Below are positions 1 through 6,567 of a stretch of DNA of 25,049 bases, piece after piece. The translations under genes were made by a program, and so were the position numbers. The DNA lies in assembly GCA_036497785.1 (NCBI GenBank), contig DASXIW010000220.1, positions 1 to 25,049 of the forward strand, in the 5' to 3' direction. Each line of letters opens with the position of its first letter. Position 1 is the first letter of the stretch. The DNA comes from DASXIW01 sp036497785 (GTDB lineage Bacteria > Pseudomonadota > Alphaproteobacteria > Acetobacterales > Acetobacteraceae). The notes beneath the pieces were generated by a model. It had not been told where the DNA came from. It made no database searches and saw only the letters and a program-made list of their open reading frames with translations.

Positions 1-2
1 GC

Positions 3-104
3 ATCGCCTTCTGGGATTATCTCGGCGCTCGGCTCGCTCTTCCCAACAGCCCAGACGTCCCATACCTCCCGCAGATCGTCCGCTGCCGCGCTCAGCCAGC
101 TTGA
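3..104 (+). CDS. C-terminal tail of a possible transposase (partial)
   Basis: An open frame enters from the left edge and ends at TGA 102-104, leaving 33 residues. It begins IAFWDYLGARLALPNSP and ends in a proline/arginine-rich tail (PYLPQIVRCRAQPA). The pattern FWDYLGxRL followed by a PxLPxxxR tail is one I associate from memory with C-termini of DDE-type IS transposases in alphaproteobacteria. That is recall, not a database match. No terminal inverted repeat can be confirmed between the stop and the broken response regulator downstream. It could instead be the end of an unrelated gene. Confidence 0.35.
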   Translation: MAFWDYLGARLALPNSPDVPYLPQIVRCRAQPA

Positions 105-187
105 CCTGCCGCGACCTCGCCCGGGGTTTTGCCCAGGTTACATGATGGCTTCGCCTGCCAGAAGTCATCATACCCCGTTTCTTCGGT

Positions 188-844
188 TCAGATCGCCTGC
201 GACCTATCGCCGGATATGCCAAGTTTATCCGCCACCCGCACCAGATCGACCACAGACTTCGCCTGCATCTTCCGTGTGATTTGGCTGCGATGCACCTTCA
301 CCGTCATCTCACTCAATTCACGTTGAGCCGCAATCTGCTTGTTAGGCTTCCTGGTCACGAGTAGCGCGAAAACAGCCCGTTCGCGCCCCGTCAGAGAACT
401 GTAACGTACTTGCAGTTCCGCAACGACGCCTGCCTCCCGGCGCCGCAGGCGGTCGCGCTTGACCACCACGTGGACTGCATCCAGCAACTCCTGTTCACGC
501 AACGGCTTCGTCAAGAACTCGACCGCCCCGGATTTCATCGCCCTCAACGTCATGGGTATGTCGCCATGGCCGCTGATGAATATGATCGGAAGATGGATGC
601 CTGATTCGACCAAATGGCGCTAGAATTCTAATCCGCTGGCCCCCGGTAGTCGGACGTCGAGCACGACGCAACCGGGAGCGTCGGCGCGCTTGCCTTGCAG
701 AAATTCCTGTGTCGATCCGAATGTCTGCACCTTGAGACCGACCGATTGCAGCAGATCCTCCACCGCCTCACGTACCGACAGGTCGTCGTCGATGACGAAT
801 ACGACGGCCTGTTGGGCCGGCGCGGCGGCATTTCCCTGGATCAC
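188..844 (-). pseudogene. FixJ/LuxR-family response regulator, interrupted by an in-frame amber codon
   Basis: Read leftward from GTG 844-842, which follows AGGAGGAG and overlaps the kinase stop as GTGA. The frame gives a receiver domain with the acidic pocket VIDDD near residues 17-21 and phospho-acceptor Asp63 in VLDVRLPG. It then meets TAG at 622-620 (codon 75). The same frame continues without a shift through the conserved receiver core (IIFISGHGDIPM), the K-P motif (LTKPL) and a C-terminal LuxR-type helix-turn-helix (SLTGRERAVFALL, then a recognition helix near TVKVHRSQI) to a stop at 188-190. The full length would be 218 residues, normal for FixJ/NodW-type regulators. The usual residue here is probably Gln, so a CAG-to-TAG change is the simplest lesion. 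The upstream kinase is also broken, so loss of function is likely. Confidence 0.9.
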
Positions 845-1757
845 GCTTTCTCCTCCTGAACAGTCGGCAGGGTGAACTGAAAAATCGCGCCACGAGGCTC
901 GTCCGGTTTCGCCCAAAGGCGTCCGCCAAGGGCTTCGATGATGGACCGGCTGATCGCCAGTCCCATGCCCATTCCTTCGCTTTTGGTCGTGTAGAAGGCC
1001 TTGAACATGTCGTCCAACTTTGCTGGGTCCAGCCCCTCGCCGCTGTCGCGGACTGTCGCCAGCACGAGATGCGATTCCGCTCCACTTAGTGACGAGACAG
1101 CACGGTGATTTCCATGATCGCTTCGTTGATGTTCAACCAGATCTTCTGCGGCGGAGCGTTCTTCACCAGGCCGCGAACACGCTGCACCACCTCACTGGCC
1201 AGATTGGCGTCCCTGATGATGCGATTTACGGAAAGACTCGCCCTCTCGATATTGGGCGGTTCGGCAGCGAGCCAGCGCAAACATGCATTCCCGCTGCTCA
1301 CCACGCCTGCCAGTGGCTGATTGACCTCATGAGCGATCGAGGCCGTCAGTTCACCAAGCGTCGCCACGCGGGCGAAGCGCGCAAGGGCCGCCCGGGTTTG
1401 CCGAAGCTCGTCGTCCGCCCGCTTGCGCGTCTCAGCCGCGAGACCGGTTATGATCAGCGATGTGGTCACGAATGCCGCCATCGGCACAACGTCCACCCAG
1501 CTGTCCACGCGGAAGCTGAATATGGGTTCAACGAAGAAATAGTTCAGGCAGCCAAAGGCAACAATGGTGAGGAGAACTGAATCAAGAAACCGGCCATTCA
1601 ACGACAGCAACGCGAGGACGGTCAGCAAAAGAAATCCTGCTGTGGAGAAGGTCAGTCCGATCACGAAGCAGCCATAGGACAACAAGATCATGGCCAGGCT
1701 GCCGCAGAGGCATACGGCGCCTGAACGCCAGAGCCGAATTCGCCAAGCGTGGGTCAT
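841..1757 (-). pseudogene. Membrane sensor histidine kinase with internal deletion and frameshift
   Basis: The leftward frame from 1757 encodes an N-terminal membrane module of about four helices (residues 12-108), resembling the KdpD-type DUF4118 sensor. A linker and a dimerisation/phosphoacceptor helix follow, with His143 in IAHEVNQPL. The frame stops at 1088-1086 right after EITVLSRH. A second frame then supplies the end of the ATPase domain: G1 box (RDSGEGLDP), F-box (FKAFYTTKSEG) and G2 box (GMGLAISRSIIEALGG), ending at 841. Between these halves a normal kinase has about 60 residues that include the N-box Asn helix. Here only about 20 bases remain, so the ATP-binding N-box is missing and the frame is changed. 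It was co-transcribed with the regulator at 188-844 (GTGA overlap). Confidence 0.88.
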
Positions 1758-1973
1758 CTGGTGCCTGCCGGATCTGTAGTGCCTGTTAGATATCCTGGTC
1801 TATCTGCAGACAAGCGCCGCGTGGCCGCGGGCAATCAGCGTCAGCTGTCAAGCGTGAAAAAGTAAACAAGTTTGCCGCGATTGGCGTGTTCCATCAAGCC
1901 GGATCGCCACGGCAATCAATGTGCTTTGGCACCGATCAGGCACTTGCCCGCCGAAACAAAGGCGGGCACGACA
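1758..1973. other. Spacer with an 8-bp inverted repeat
   Basis: This interval between the receiver remnant and the kinase start shows no convincing gene. It holds a perfect inverted repeat: TGCCCGCC at 1945-1952 pairs with GGCGGGCA at 1961-1968 across an A-rich 8-nt loop, just past the receiver stop. No T-run follows on the leftward strand, so it is at best a weak terminator or mRNA-processing hairpin. Confidence 0.4.
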
Positions 1974-2374
1974 TCAACCAGGATTACCCGGGCTGGGTGG
2001 TGCAAGTGCCGAGCGAATGCACGAAATCAAATCCATCTCGCTGAAAGGCTTGGACAAATAGCAATCCACCCCGGTCCGCATCGCACGCACACGATCGACG
2101 TCCTTCGGAAACGCCGTGATCAAAATGGTGGGAATGGTTTTCCCGGACCCGGTCAAATGATCATGAAGCTCAAACCCGGTCATGCCGGGCATATGCACGT
2201 CGGCAATCAGACAAGACGTGCTCTCAAGACGGCCGGATTTGAGGAATTCATTGGCGCCGGGAAGGTCTCTGCCATGAATCCCATCGAATTCAGCAGATCC
2301 ACCTGCCCCTCGCAGACCGATGGGTCGTCATCGACTATGGAGACCACGGAGCTGTGGAACATATGCACCTTCAT
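1974..2374 (-). pseudogene. Single-domain (CheY-like) response regulator, frameshifted
   Basis: From ATG 2374-2372 the frame reads MKVHMFHSSVVSIVDDDPSV, an orthodox receiver start with an acidic pocket, and stays good to about TFP near 2262. There the frame breaks: that reading runs into an early stop, while the neighbouring frame continues as GANEFLKSGRLEST, then phospho-acceptor Asp in LIADVHMPGMTG and the conserved Lys in YLSKPF, ending at 1974-1976. One missing base around 2256-2264, in a G/C run, explains it. Repaired, the protein would be about 133 residues with no output domain, typical of a phosphorelay receiver partnered with the adjacent kinase. It is the first gene of the leftward cluster, and all three genes are damaged. 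Confidence 0.85.
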
Positions 2375-2443
2375 CCTCGTGTTAAAAATAGTTCCAGGCC
2401 ATCATATGGCGCAACAACGCTTAGGTTGGGCGGGGCTCTAGGA

Positions 2444-2473
2444 TATGAGCATCGCTCATACCCTACGGGGTAT
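2444..2473. promoter_or_regulatory. Two overlapping palindromes, candidate regulator operator
   Basis: TATGAGC (2444-2450), spacer ATC, GCTCATA (2454-2460) forms one perfect 7-bp dyad. CATACCC (2456-2462), spacer TACG, GGGTATG (2467-2473) forms a second, sharing five bases with the first. They lie 70-100 bp upstream of the start of the dead receiver gene. Head-to-tail, partly overlapping dyads suit competing or cooperative binding by a dimeric regulator. The FixJ-type protein of the same cluster is one possible former ligand, which is inference. Confidence 0.5.
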
Positions 2474-2474
2474 G

Positions 2475-2690
2475 ACACCCCCAGAAGGACGTAGGTCACT
2501 AGTGCTTTGGTTTAGCCTCGCCGAAACGGCCGGCCGTCAACCCATGGCAGCGGCGGTCGCGCCGATCGCGAACGCAGCCATATCACCCGGGTCCCGGACG
2601 AGACGTGCCCAAGAGCCCCTCGGCAAAGCCGGGTGAAATGGCGAGGGGAGGGGAGCGCAGCGCAGCCTCGCTGTCTCTTCCGCGTGCACG
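2475..2690. other. Intergenic stretch without a recognised gene
   Basis: Nothing protein-like or RNA-like was recognised between the palindromes and the heat-shock gene terminator. Short open frames here have no ribosome site and no conserved-looking sequence. Confidence 0.5.
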
Positions 2691-2719
2691 AAAAGGGGGA
2701 CCGGCCAGGCCGGTCCCCC
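2691..2719 (-). terminator. Rho-independent terminator of the small heat-shock gene
   Basis: On the leftward strand GGGGGACCGG pairs perfectly with CCGGTCCCCC (2719-2695) around a 5-nt CCTGG loop, followed directly by TTTT (2694-2691). It begins 20 bp after the stop of the Hsp20 gene, the expected place. A 10-bp GC stem plus a U tract is a textbook intrinsic terminator. Confidence 0.88.
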
Positions 2720-2739
2720 AATGCGTCGGCGGTCAGGCG

Positions 2740-3204
2740 TTACGCGGCCTTGGTTGCCTCGCCCTGATCGTCATTGGCGAGCTTCGCCGGGCCGGAGCCG
2801 ATCGCGATGCGGCGCGGCTTCAGCGCCTCCGGCACCACGCGCTTCAAGCCCACATGCAGCAGGCCGTTTTGCAGATCGGCGCCATCGACCACGATATGGT
2901 CGGCCAGCGCGAAGCGGCGCTCGAAGGCGCGGCCGGCGATGCCGCGATAGAGCAGCTCGTTCTTCGGCGCTTCGGCCGCAACCCGGCCGGAGACGAGAAG
3001 GGTGTTGTCCTTCACCACCAGCTCGATGTCGTCCGGTCCGAAACCGGCCACGGCCATGACCAGGCGATAGCTGTCTTCGCCAGTCTTTTCAATGTTGTAA
3101 GGGGGGTAGGTCGTATCCGCGCTCGCAGCTGCATCGGCAAGTCGGGCAAGCCGGTCGAAGCCGATCGCGGTACGGAACAATGGTGTCAGATTGATAGCGT
3201 TCAT
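2740..3204 (-). CDS. hsp20: Small heat-shock protein, Hsp20/IbpA type
   Basis: The product is a 154-residue ATP-independent holdase chaperone of the cytoplasm. An alpha-crystallin domain spans about residues 40-125: YNIEKTGEDSYRLVMAVAGF opens it, FERRFALADHI lies in the middle, and NGLLHVGLKRVVPEALKPRR closes it, close to the NGLL...PE..KPRRI ending of E. coli IbpA. The hydrophobic N-terminal arm (FRTAIGFDRLARLAD) is the usual oligomerisation segment. The start ATG 3204-3202 is fixed by AGGAGG at 3216-3211. A longer in-frame start at 3282 would translate the thermometer RNA and is rejected. The gene has its own heat-shock promoter, RNA thermometer and terminator, so it is a self-contained heat-induced unit. 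It lacks a C-terminal IxI motif beyond RIAI. Confidence 0.95.
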   Translation of the reverse strand: MNAINLTPLFRTAIGFDRLARLADAAASADTTYPPYNIEKTGEDSYRLVMAVAGFGPDDIELVVKDNTLLVSGRVAAEAPKNELLYRGIAGRAFERRFALADHIVVDGADLQNGLLHVGLKRVVPEALKPRRIAIGSGPAKLANDDQGEATKAA

Positions 3205-3298
3205 AGCGAACCTCCTGTTAAGCAAGGTTTCCATTTCGGACCGCCCGATTGGGCCGGCCCCCGGTAGGCTCCGAAACCCCATCTGGGCGCCTCGGACC
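3205..3298 (-). promoter_or_regulatory. ROSE-type RNA thermometer in the hsp20 leader
   Basis: The leftward leader folds into consecutive hairpins. Hairpin I (3298-3267) has GGTCCGA pairing with TCGGAGCC plus one bulge. Hairpin II (3260-3238) has GGGCCGGCCC pairing with GGGCGGTCC around AATC. In the last hairpin CCTTGCT (3227-3221), loop TAAC, pairs with the Shine-Dalgarno AGGAGG (3216-3211). The UUGCU opposite AGGAGG, with an extra G facing the Shine-Dalgarno Gs, is the hallmark of ROSE elements, known to sequester the ribosome site of rhizobial and gammaproteobacterial small heat-shock genes until temperature rises. Start, structure and downstream gene all agree. Confidence 0.85.
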
Positions 3299-3304
3299 CA
3301 CCAG

Positions 3305-3332
3305 AAATAGAAACGCCGTCCCCTGGTTCAAG
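3305..3332 (-). promoter_or_regulatory. Sigma-32 (RpoH)-type promoter of hsp20
   Basis: On the leftward strand CTTGAA (3332-3327) is followed after 16 bp by CTATTT (3310-3305). This fits the alphaproteobacterial RpoH consensus (CTTG, about 17-18 bp, CYTATNT). A start 6-7 nt downstream falls at about 3299, exactly where the first hairpin of the ROSE leader begins. The promoter lies in the 3' flank of rpmE. Confidence 0.8.
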
Positions 3333-3365
3333 GGACAGCGCTTGCAGAAAAAACGCTCGCGCGGG

Positions 3366-3593
3366 CTACGCCTTCTTGGCGCCGATCCCGGCGAAGCGCT
3401 TGTTAAACTTGGCGACCTGGCCGCCCGTATCCATGATGCGCTGCACGCCGGTCCAGGCCGGATGCGACTTGGGGTCGATGTCCAGGCGCAGCGTATCGCC
3501 GGCCTTGCCCGCGCAACTGCGCGTGGCGAACGTAGTCCCATCGGTCATGACGATGGTGACGTCGTGATAGTCGGGGTGAATGCCCGGCTTCAT
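3366..3593 (-). CDS. rpmE: 50S ribosomal protein L31
   Basis: A 75-residue protein beginning MKPGIHPDYHDVTIVMTDGT, the classic L31 N-terminus, with DIDPKSHPAWTG and a basic C-terminus (FNKRFAGIGAKKA). It binds the large ribosomal subunit at the central protuberance and inter-subunit bridge. Only one cysteine (Cys27) is present and there is no CxxC pair, so this is a zinc-independent (C-minus) form. Start ATG 3593-3591 is preceded by GGAG at a proper distance. It ends with TAG at the family's normal C-terminus, which shows that amber is read as stop in this genome. A T6 run follows about 15 bases after the stop, with only a weak stem before it. Confidence 0.95.
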   Translation of the reverse strand: MKPGIHPDYHDVTIVMTDGTTFATRSCAGKAGDTLRLDIDPKSHPAWTGVQRIMDTGGQVAKFNKRFAGIGAKKA

Positions 3594-3693
3594 GGTAAGG
3601 CTCCGTGTTGCATGGCGCCACCGATCCCGACCGGCAGCGCGAAGCGGGGCGTATAGCGCCGGATTCCGATCGCGGCAAGTACGACATAAGCCC

Positions 3694-3724
3694 GGCAAGG
3701 CCAAGGCAGCGCCCTGGCCTTGCC
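3694..3724. terminator. 10-bp perfect inverted repeat after the old-yellow-enzyme gene
   Basis: GGCAAGGCCA (3694-3703) pairs with TGGCCTTGCC (3715-3724), and the loop can form a further GGC/GCC pair. It lies between the leftward reductase stop (3746) and the start of rpmE, so it probably ends or processes the reductase transcript. It has no U tract. A 10-bp direct repeat CCTTAAAGCC sits beside it at the reductase stop. Confidence 0.5.
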
Positions 3725-3745
3725 TACGCCCCTTAAAGCCTCGCC

Positions 3746-4816
3746 TTAAAGCCGCGCGCGCGCATATTGCGGCATCACCGCCTGTTCCGCCCCCAGCGCC
3801 TTCGCCGCGCGCAAGGGCCAGACGGGGTCGGCCAGGATCGCACGGGCAACAAACACCAGATCGGCCCGGCCATTGGCCAGGATTTCGTCGGCATGGGTCG
3901 GTTCACTGATCATGCCGACAGCCCCCGTGGCGATATCCGCGCCATGGCGCACGGCTTCGGCGAACGGCACCTGATAGCCGGGAAAGGCGCGGGGGATGAC
4001 CGGCCCGACGGCGGCGATGTTGCCCGAGGAGCAATCGATCAGGTCCACCTTCCCGGTGGCCTTCAGCATTTTGGCGATTTCCACCGTATCGGCGATGGTC
4101 AACCCGCCTTCCATCCAATCCACGCAGGACAGGCGCACGAATAGCGGCAACTCGTCCGGCCACACGGTCCGCACGGCGTCGACCACTTCCAGCAGAAACC
4201 GGGCACGGCCGGCGAGGTCGCCGCCATATTCATCGTTGCGGGTGTTGGAGACCGGCGAGAGGAACGAGTGCAGCAGATAGCCGTGCGCGCCGTGCAGCTC
4301 GATGATCTTGAACCCGGCCTCCAGCGCCACGCGCGCACCGGCGACGAACTGCCCGACGATCTCCGCGATCCCGGCGGTGGACAGGGCGTGCGGCGTGGCA
4401 TAGCCCGGCCCGAACGGCGCCTCCGTGGGAGCCACCGGCTTCCACACCCCGGGGATGGGTTTGCCGCCGCGCCATGGGGCATCGGTGCCAGCCTTGCGCC
4501 CGGCATGGCCGATCTGCATGGCCGGCACGGCGCCGCCCATGGTGATGATCTCGGCGATGCGCTTCAGCGGGGCAAGCTGTTCGGGCGAATACAGGCCGAG
4601 GCAATAGGGCGTGATCCGCCCGATATCGGAAACATGGGCCACTTCGGTGAACACGATGCCGGCACCCCCCATGGCGCGGGCGCCCAGATGCTGGATATGC
4701 CAGTCATTGGCCACGCCATCGGTGGCGCTGTACTGGCACATCGGAGAGACCGTGATGCGGTTGCGCGCGGTGACCGAACGGAAGGTGATGGGGTCGAATA
4801 ATGCGGGAACTGACAT
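3746..4816 (-). CDS. namA: NADPH dehydrogenase / old yellow enzyme (YqjM/NamA class)
   Basis: A 356-residue FMN-dependent TIM-barrel oxidoreductase that reduces activated C=C bonds of enones and similar electrophiles with NAD(P)H in the cytoplasm. Visible family marks are LFDPITFRSVTARNRI at the start, Cys27 in SPMCQYS (the YqjM-type redox-tuning cysteine), the His175/His178 substrate pair and Tyr180 in LHGAHGYLLHSFLSP, the Arg-containing FVRLSCVDW strand, and the phosphate-binding GMISEP...ADLVFVARAILADP end. The length matches the YqjM class. The gene diverges from the SDR gene across a 130-bp gap, so the pair may share a stress or aldehyde/enone detoxification role (inference). The physiological substrate cannot be read from sequence. 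Confidence 0.93.
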   Translation of the reverse strand: MSVPALFDPITFRSVTARNRITVSPMCQYSATDGVANDWHIQHLGARAMGGAGIVFTEVAHVSDIGRITPYCLGLYSPEQLAPLKRIAEIITMGGAVPAMQIGHAGRKAGTDAPWRGGKPIPGVWKPVAPTEAPFGPGYATPHALSTAGIAEIVGQFVAGARVALEAGFKIIELHGAHGYLLHSFLSPVSNTRNDEYGGDLAGRARFLLEVVDAVRTVWPDELPLFVRLSCVDWMEGGLTIADTVEIAKMLKATGKVDLIDCSSGNIAAVGPVIPRAFPGYQVPFAEAVRHGADIATGAVGMISEPTHADEILANGRADLVFVARAILADPVWPLRAAKALGAEQAVMPQYARARL

Positions 4817-4946
4817 TCTATGCCTTGCCGATGCGAGGGAGCCCTGGCGTTAAACCGGGACGGAGTATCTGACAAGGTAGGTCGGGTTTGACGCACTGCA
4901 CACCCCCCGCCTAGCGTCGGGGCCTGCGAGAAAAGGGCGGACGGGA

Positions 4947-5706
4947 ATGCGTTTGCAGAACAAGGTGGCCGTGGTGACAGGCGCCGGGGGCGGCTTCGGC
5001 GAGGGCATCGCACGGATCTTCGCCGAACACGGCGCGAAGGTGGTGGTCACCGATCTCGACGCAGAAGCGCCGGCGCGAGTGGCCGGCGAGAGCGGCGGCT
5101 TCGCGGTGGCCGGCGACGTCAGCCGCGCAGCAGATGTGCGGGCCATGGTGGATGCGGCCACCGCGCAATATGGCGGGCTGGATATTCTGGTGAACAATGC
5201 CGGCACCACCCATCGCAACCAGCCCATGCTGGACGTGGACGAGGCAACCTTCGATCGCGTCTATGCGGTCAACGTGAAATCGCTGTATCTCACGGCACAG
5301 GCCGCGGTGCCCGTGCTGCGCCGGCAAAAACCGGGGCGGCAGCATCATCATCAACATCAACATCAGCAGCAGCACCGCCGGCATTCGCCCGCGCCCGGGG
5401 CTGGTATGGTACAATGGCACGAAGGGCGCAGTGAACACGATGACGCAATGCATGGCGATCGAGCTGGCGCCGGATAATATCCGGGTGAACGCGATCCTCC
5501 CGGCGCTGGGCGCCACCGGCCTGACGGCAGCAATCATGGGCCAGCCGGACAGTCCGGAGGTGCGTGAGAAATTCCTATCCTCCATTCCGCTGGGGCGGAT
5601 GAGCACGCCGTTCGACATCGCCAATGCCTGCCTGTGGCTGGCCGAGGACGCCTCGTCGTTCATCACCGGCATCCTGCTGCCGGTGGATGGCGGCCGCACT
5701 GCCTGA
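4947..5706 (+). pseudogene. Short-chain dehydrogenase/reductase (SDR), frameshifted in an A5 run
   Basis: Frame one (from ATG 4947) supplies the Rossmann start with TGAGGGFGEG, Asp36 after the second strand (NAD preference) and NNAG at residues 83-86, as far as VPVLRRQ. Removing one A from the A5 run at 5326-5330 restores the frame. It then carries the catalytic Ser region, Tyr and Lys in YNGTK, the structural IRVNAILPA segment and a normal end (TGILLPVDGGRTA). Repaired, it is 252 residues, the family norm. As written, the first frame runs on to 5477 with His/Gln-rich nonsense that lacks the active site. The break could be a real mutation, a slippage switch or a base-calling error. The stop overlaps the pdxY start (TGATG), so translation coupling would also be affected. 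Confidence 0.88.
5341..5374 (+). repeat. Triplet microrepeat inside the SDR gene
   Basis: Runs of ATC, AAC-ATC and AGC triplets follow the A5 run by about ten bases. In the restored frame they expand the usual short strand before the catalytic serine to SIIININISSSTAG, a few residues longer than typical SDRs. Both the A5 tract and the triplets are slippage-prone, so indels are expected here. Confidence 0.6.
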
Positions 5707-6554
5707 TGAACATCCTGTCGATCCAATCCTGGGTGGCATACGGCCATGTCGGGAATGCCAGCGCCGTCTTCCCGCTCCAGCGCCTCGGCGCGGAAGTGTG
5801 GGCGGTGAACACGGTGCAATTCTCCAACCACACCGGCTATGGCGGCTGGACTGGCGACGTGTTCACCGGCGCCCAGATCGCGCGGCTGATCGACGGCATC
5901 GCCGCGCGCGGCGTGCTCGCGCACTGCGACGCCGTGCTGTCCGGCTATATGGGCGACGCGGCGATCGGCGAGGCGATACTGGATGCCGTCGCCCGCGTGA
6001 AGCAGGCCAATCCGGCCGCCCTGTATTGCTGCGATCCCGTCATCGGCGACGACGACACCAACGTGTATGTGCGTGAGGGCATTCCCGCCTTCATGCGCGA
6101 CCGGGCGCTGCCGCTGGCCGATATCGCCACCCCCAATTTGTTCGAACTGCGCCACCTCACCGGCATGCCCTGCAACACGCTGGAAGGGGTGAAGCAGGCC
6201 ATCGCCCGGCTCCAGGCCAGCGGCCCGCGCATCGTGCTGGTGACCAGCCTGCGCACCGAGGACACGCCCGATGATGCGATGGACATGATCGCCGCCGAAG
6301 CGGGCGCGTTCCACAAGCTGCGCACGCCCTTGCTGCCGATCGGCGTGAACGGCGCGGGCGACGCCATCGCCGCCCTGTTTCTGTTCCACCGCCTGCGCAG
6401 CGGCAGCGCGGCGGTGGCGCTGAACGAGGCCGGCAGCGCGATCCATGGCCTGCTCCGGCGAACCGCCGAGGCGGGCGCGCGCGAAATCCTCACCGTCGCC
6501 GCGCAGGACGAATTCGTCAGCCCCTCCCAACGCTTCCAGGCCATGCCCTGCTGA
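5706..6554 (+). CDS. pdxY: Pyridoxal kinase
   Basis: A 282-residue ribokinase-superfamily enzyme that phosphorylates pyridoxal to PLP in vitamin B6 salvage (cytoplasm). The start MNILSIQSWVAYGHVGN with the conserved GHVGN, then FSNHTGYGG, the DPVIGD motif near residue 115 and TPNLFEL are the standard PdxY/PdxK signature. The anion hole and catalytic Asp appear as NGAGDAIAALF near residue 220, slightly different from the more usual G-x-GD context. Start ATG 5706 overlaps the SDR stop as TGATG. The ABC exporter follows 13 bp after its stop, so the three are probably one operon. The length agrees with E. coli PdxY (287). Confidence 0.94.
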   Translation: MNILSIQSWVAYGHVGNASAVFPLQRLGAEVWAVNTVQFSNHTGYGGWTGDVFTGAQIARLIDGIAARGVLAHCDAVLSGYMGDAAIGEAILDAVARVKQANPAALYCCDPVIGDDDTNVYVREGIPAFMRDRALPLADIATPNLFELRHLTGMPCNTLEGVKQAIARLQASGPRIVLVTSLRTEDTPDDAMDMIAAEAGAFHKLRTPLLPIGVNGAGDAIAALFLFHRLRSGSAAVALNEAGSAIHGLLRRTAEAGAREILTVAAQDEFVSPSQRFQAMPC

Positions 6555-6567
6555 TGCGGTTGCGCGC

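Noticed and set aside
620..622. Amber codon decoded as an amino acid genome-wide
   Set aside because: rpmE uses TAG as its natural stop at the conserved C-terminus, so amber is a real terminator here.
3205..3282. N-terminally extended Hsp20 starting at 3282
   Set aside because: The added 26 residues would be translated from the thermometer hairpins, whereas AGGAGG and family alignment fix the start at 3204.
3331..3365. Intrinsic terminator directly after rpmE
   Set aside because: A T6 run is present but the preceding bases form only a weak, irregular stem.
5300..5477. His/Gln-rich C-terminus as a genuine metal-binding tail of the SDR
   Set aside because: The His/Gln run is simply the out-of-frame reading of the ATC/AGC triplets; the catalytic half continues in the neighbouring frame.
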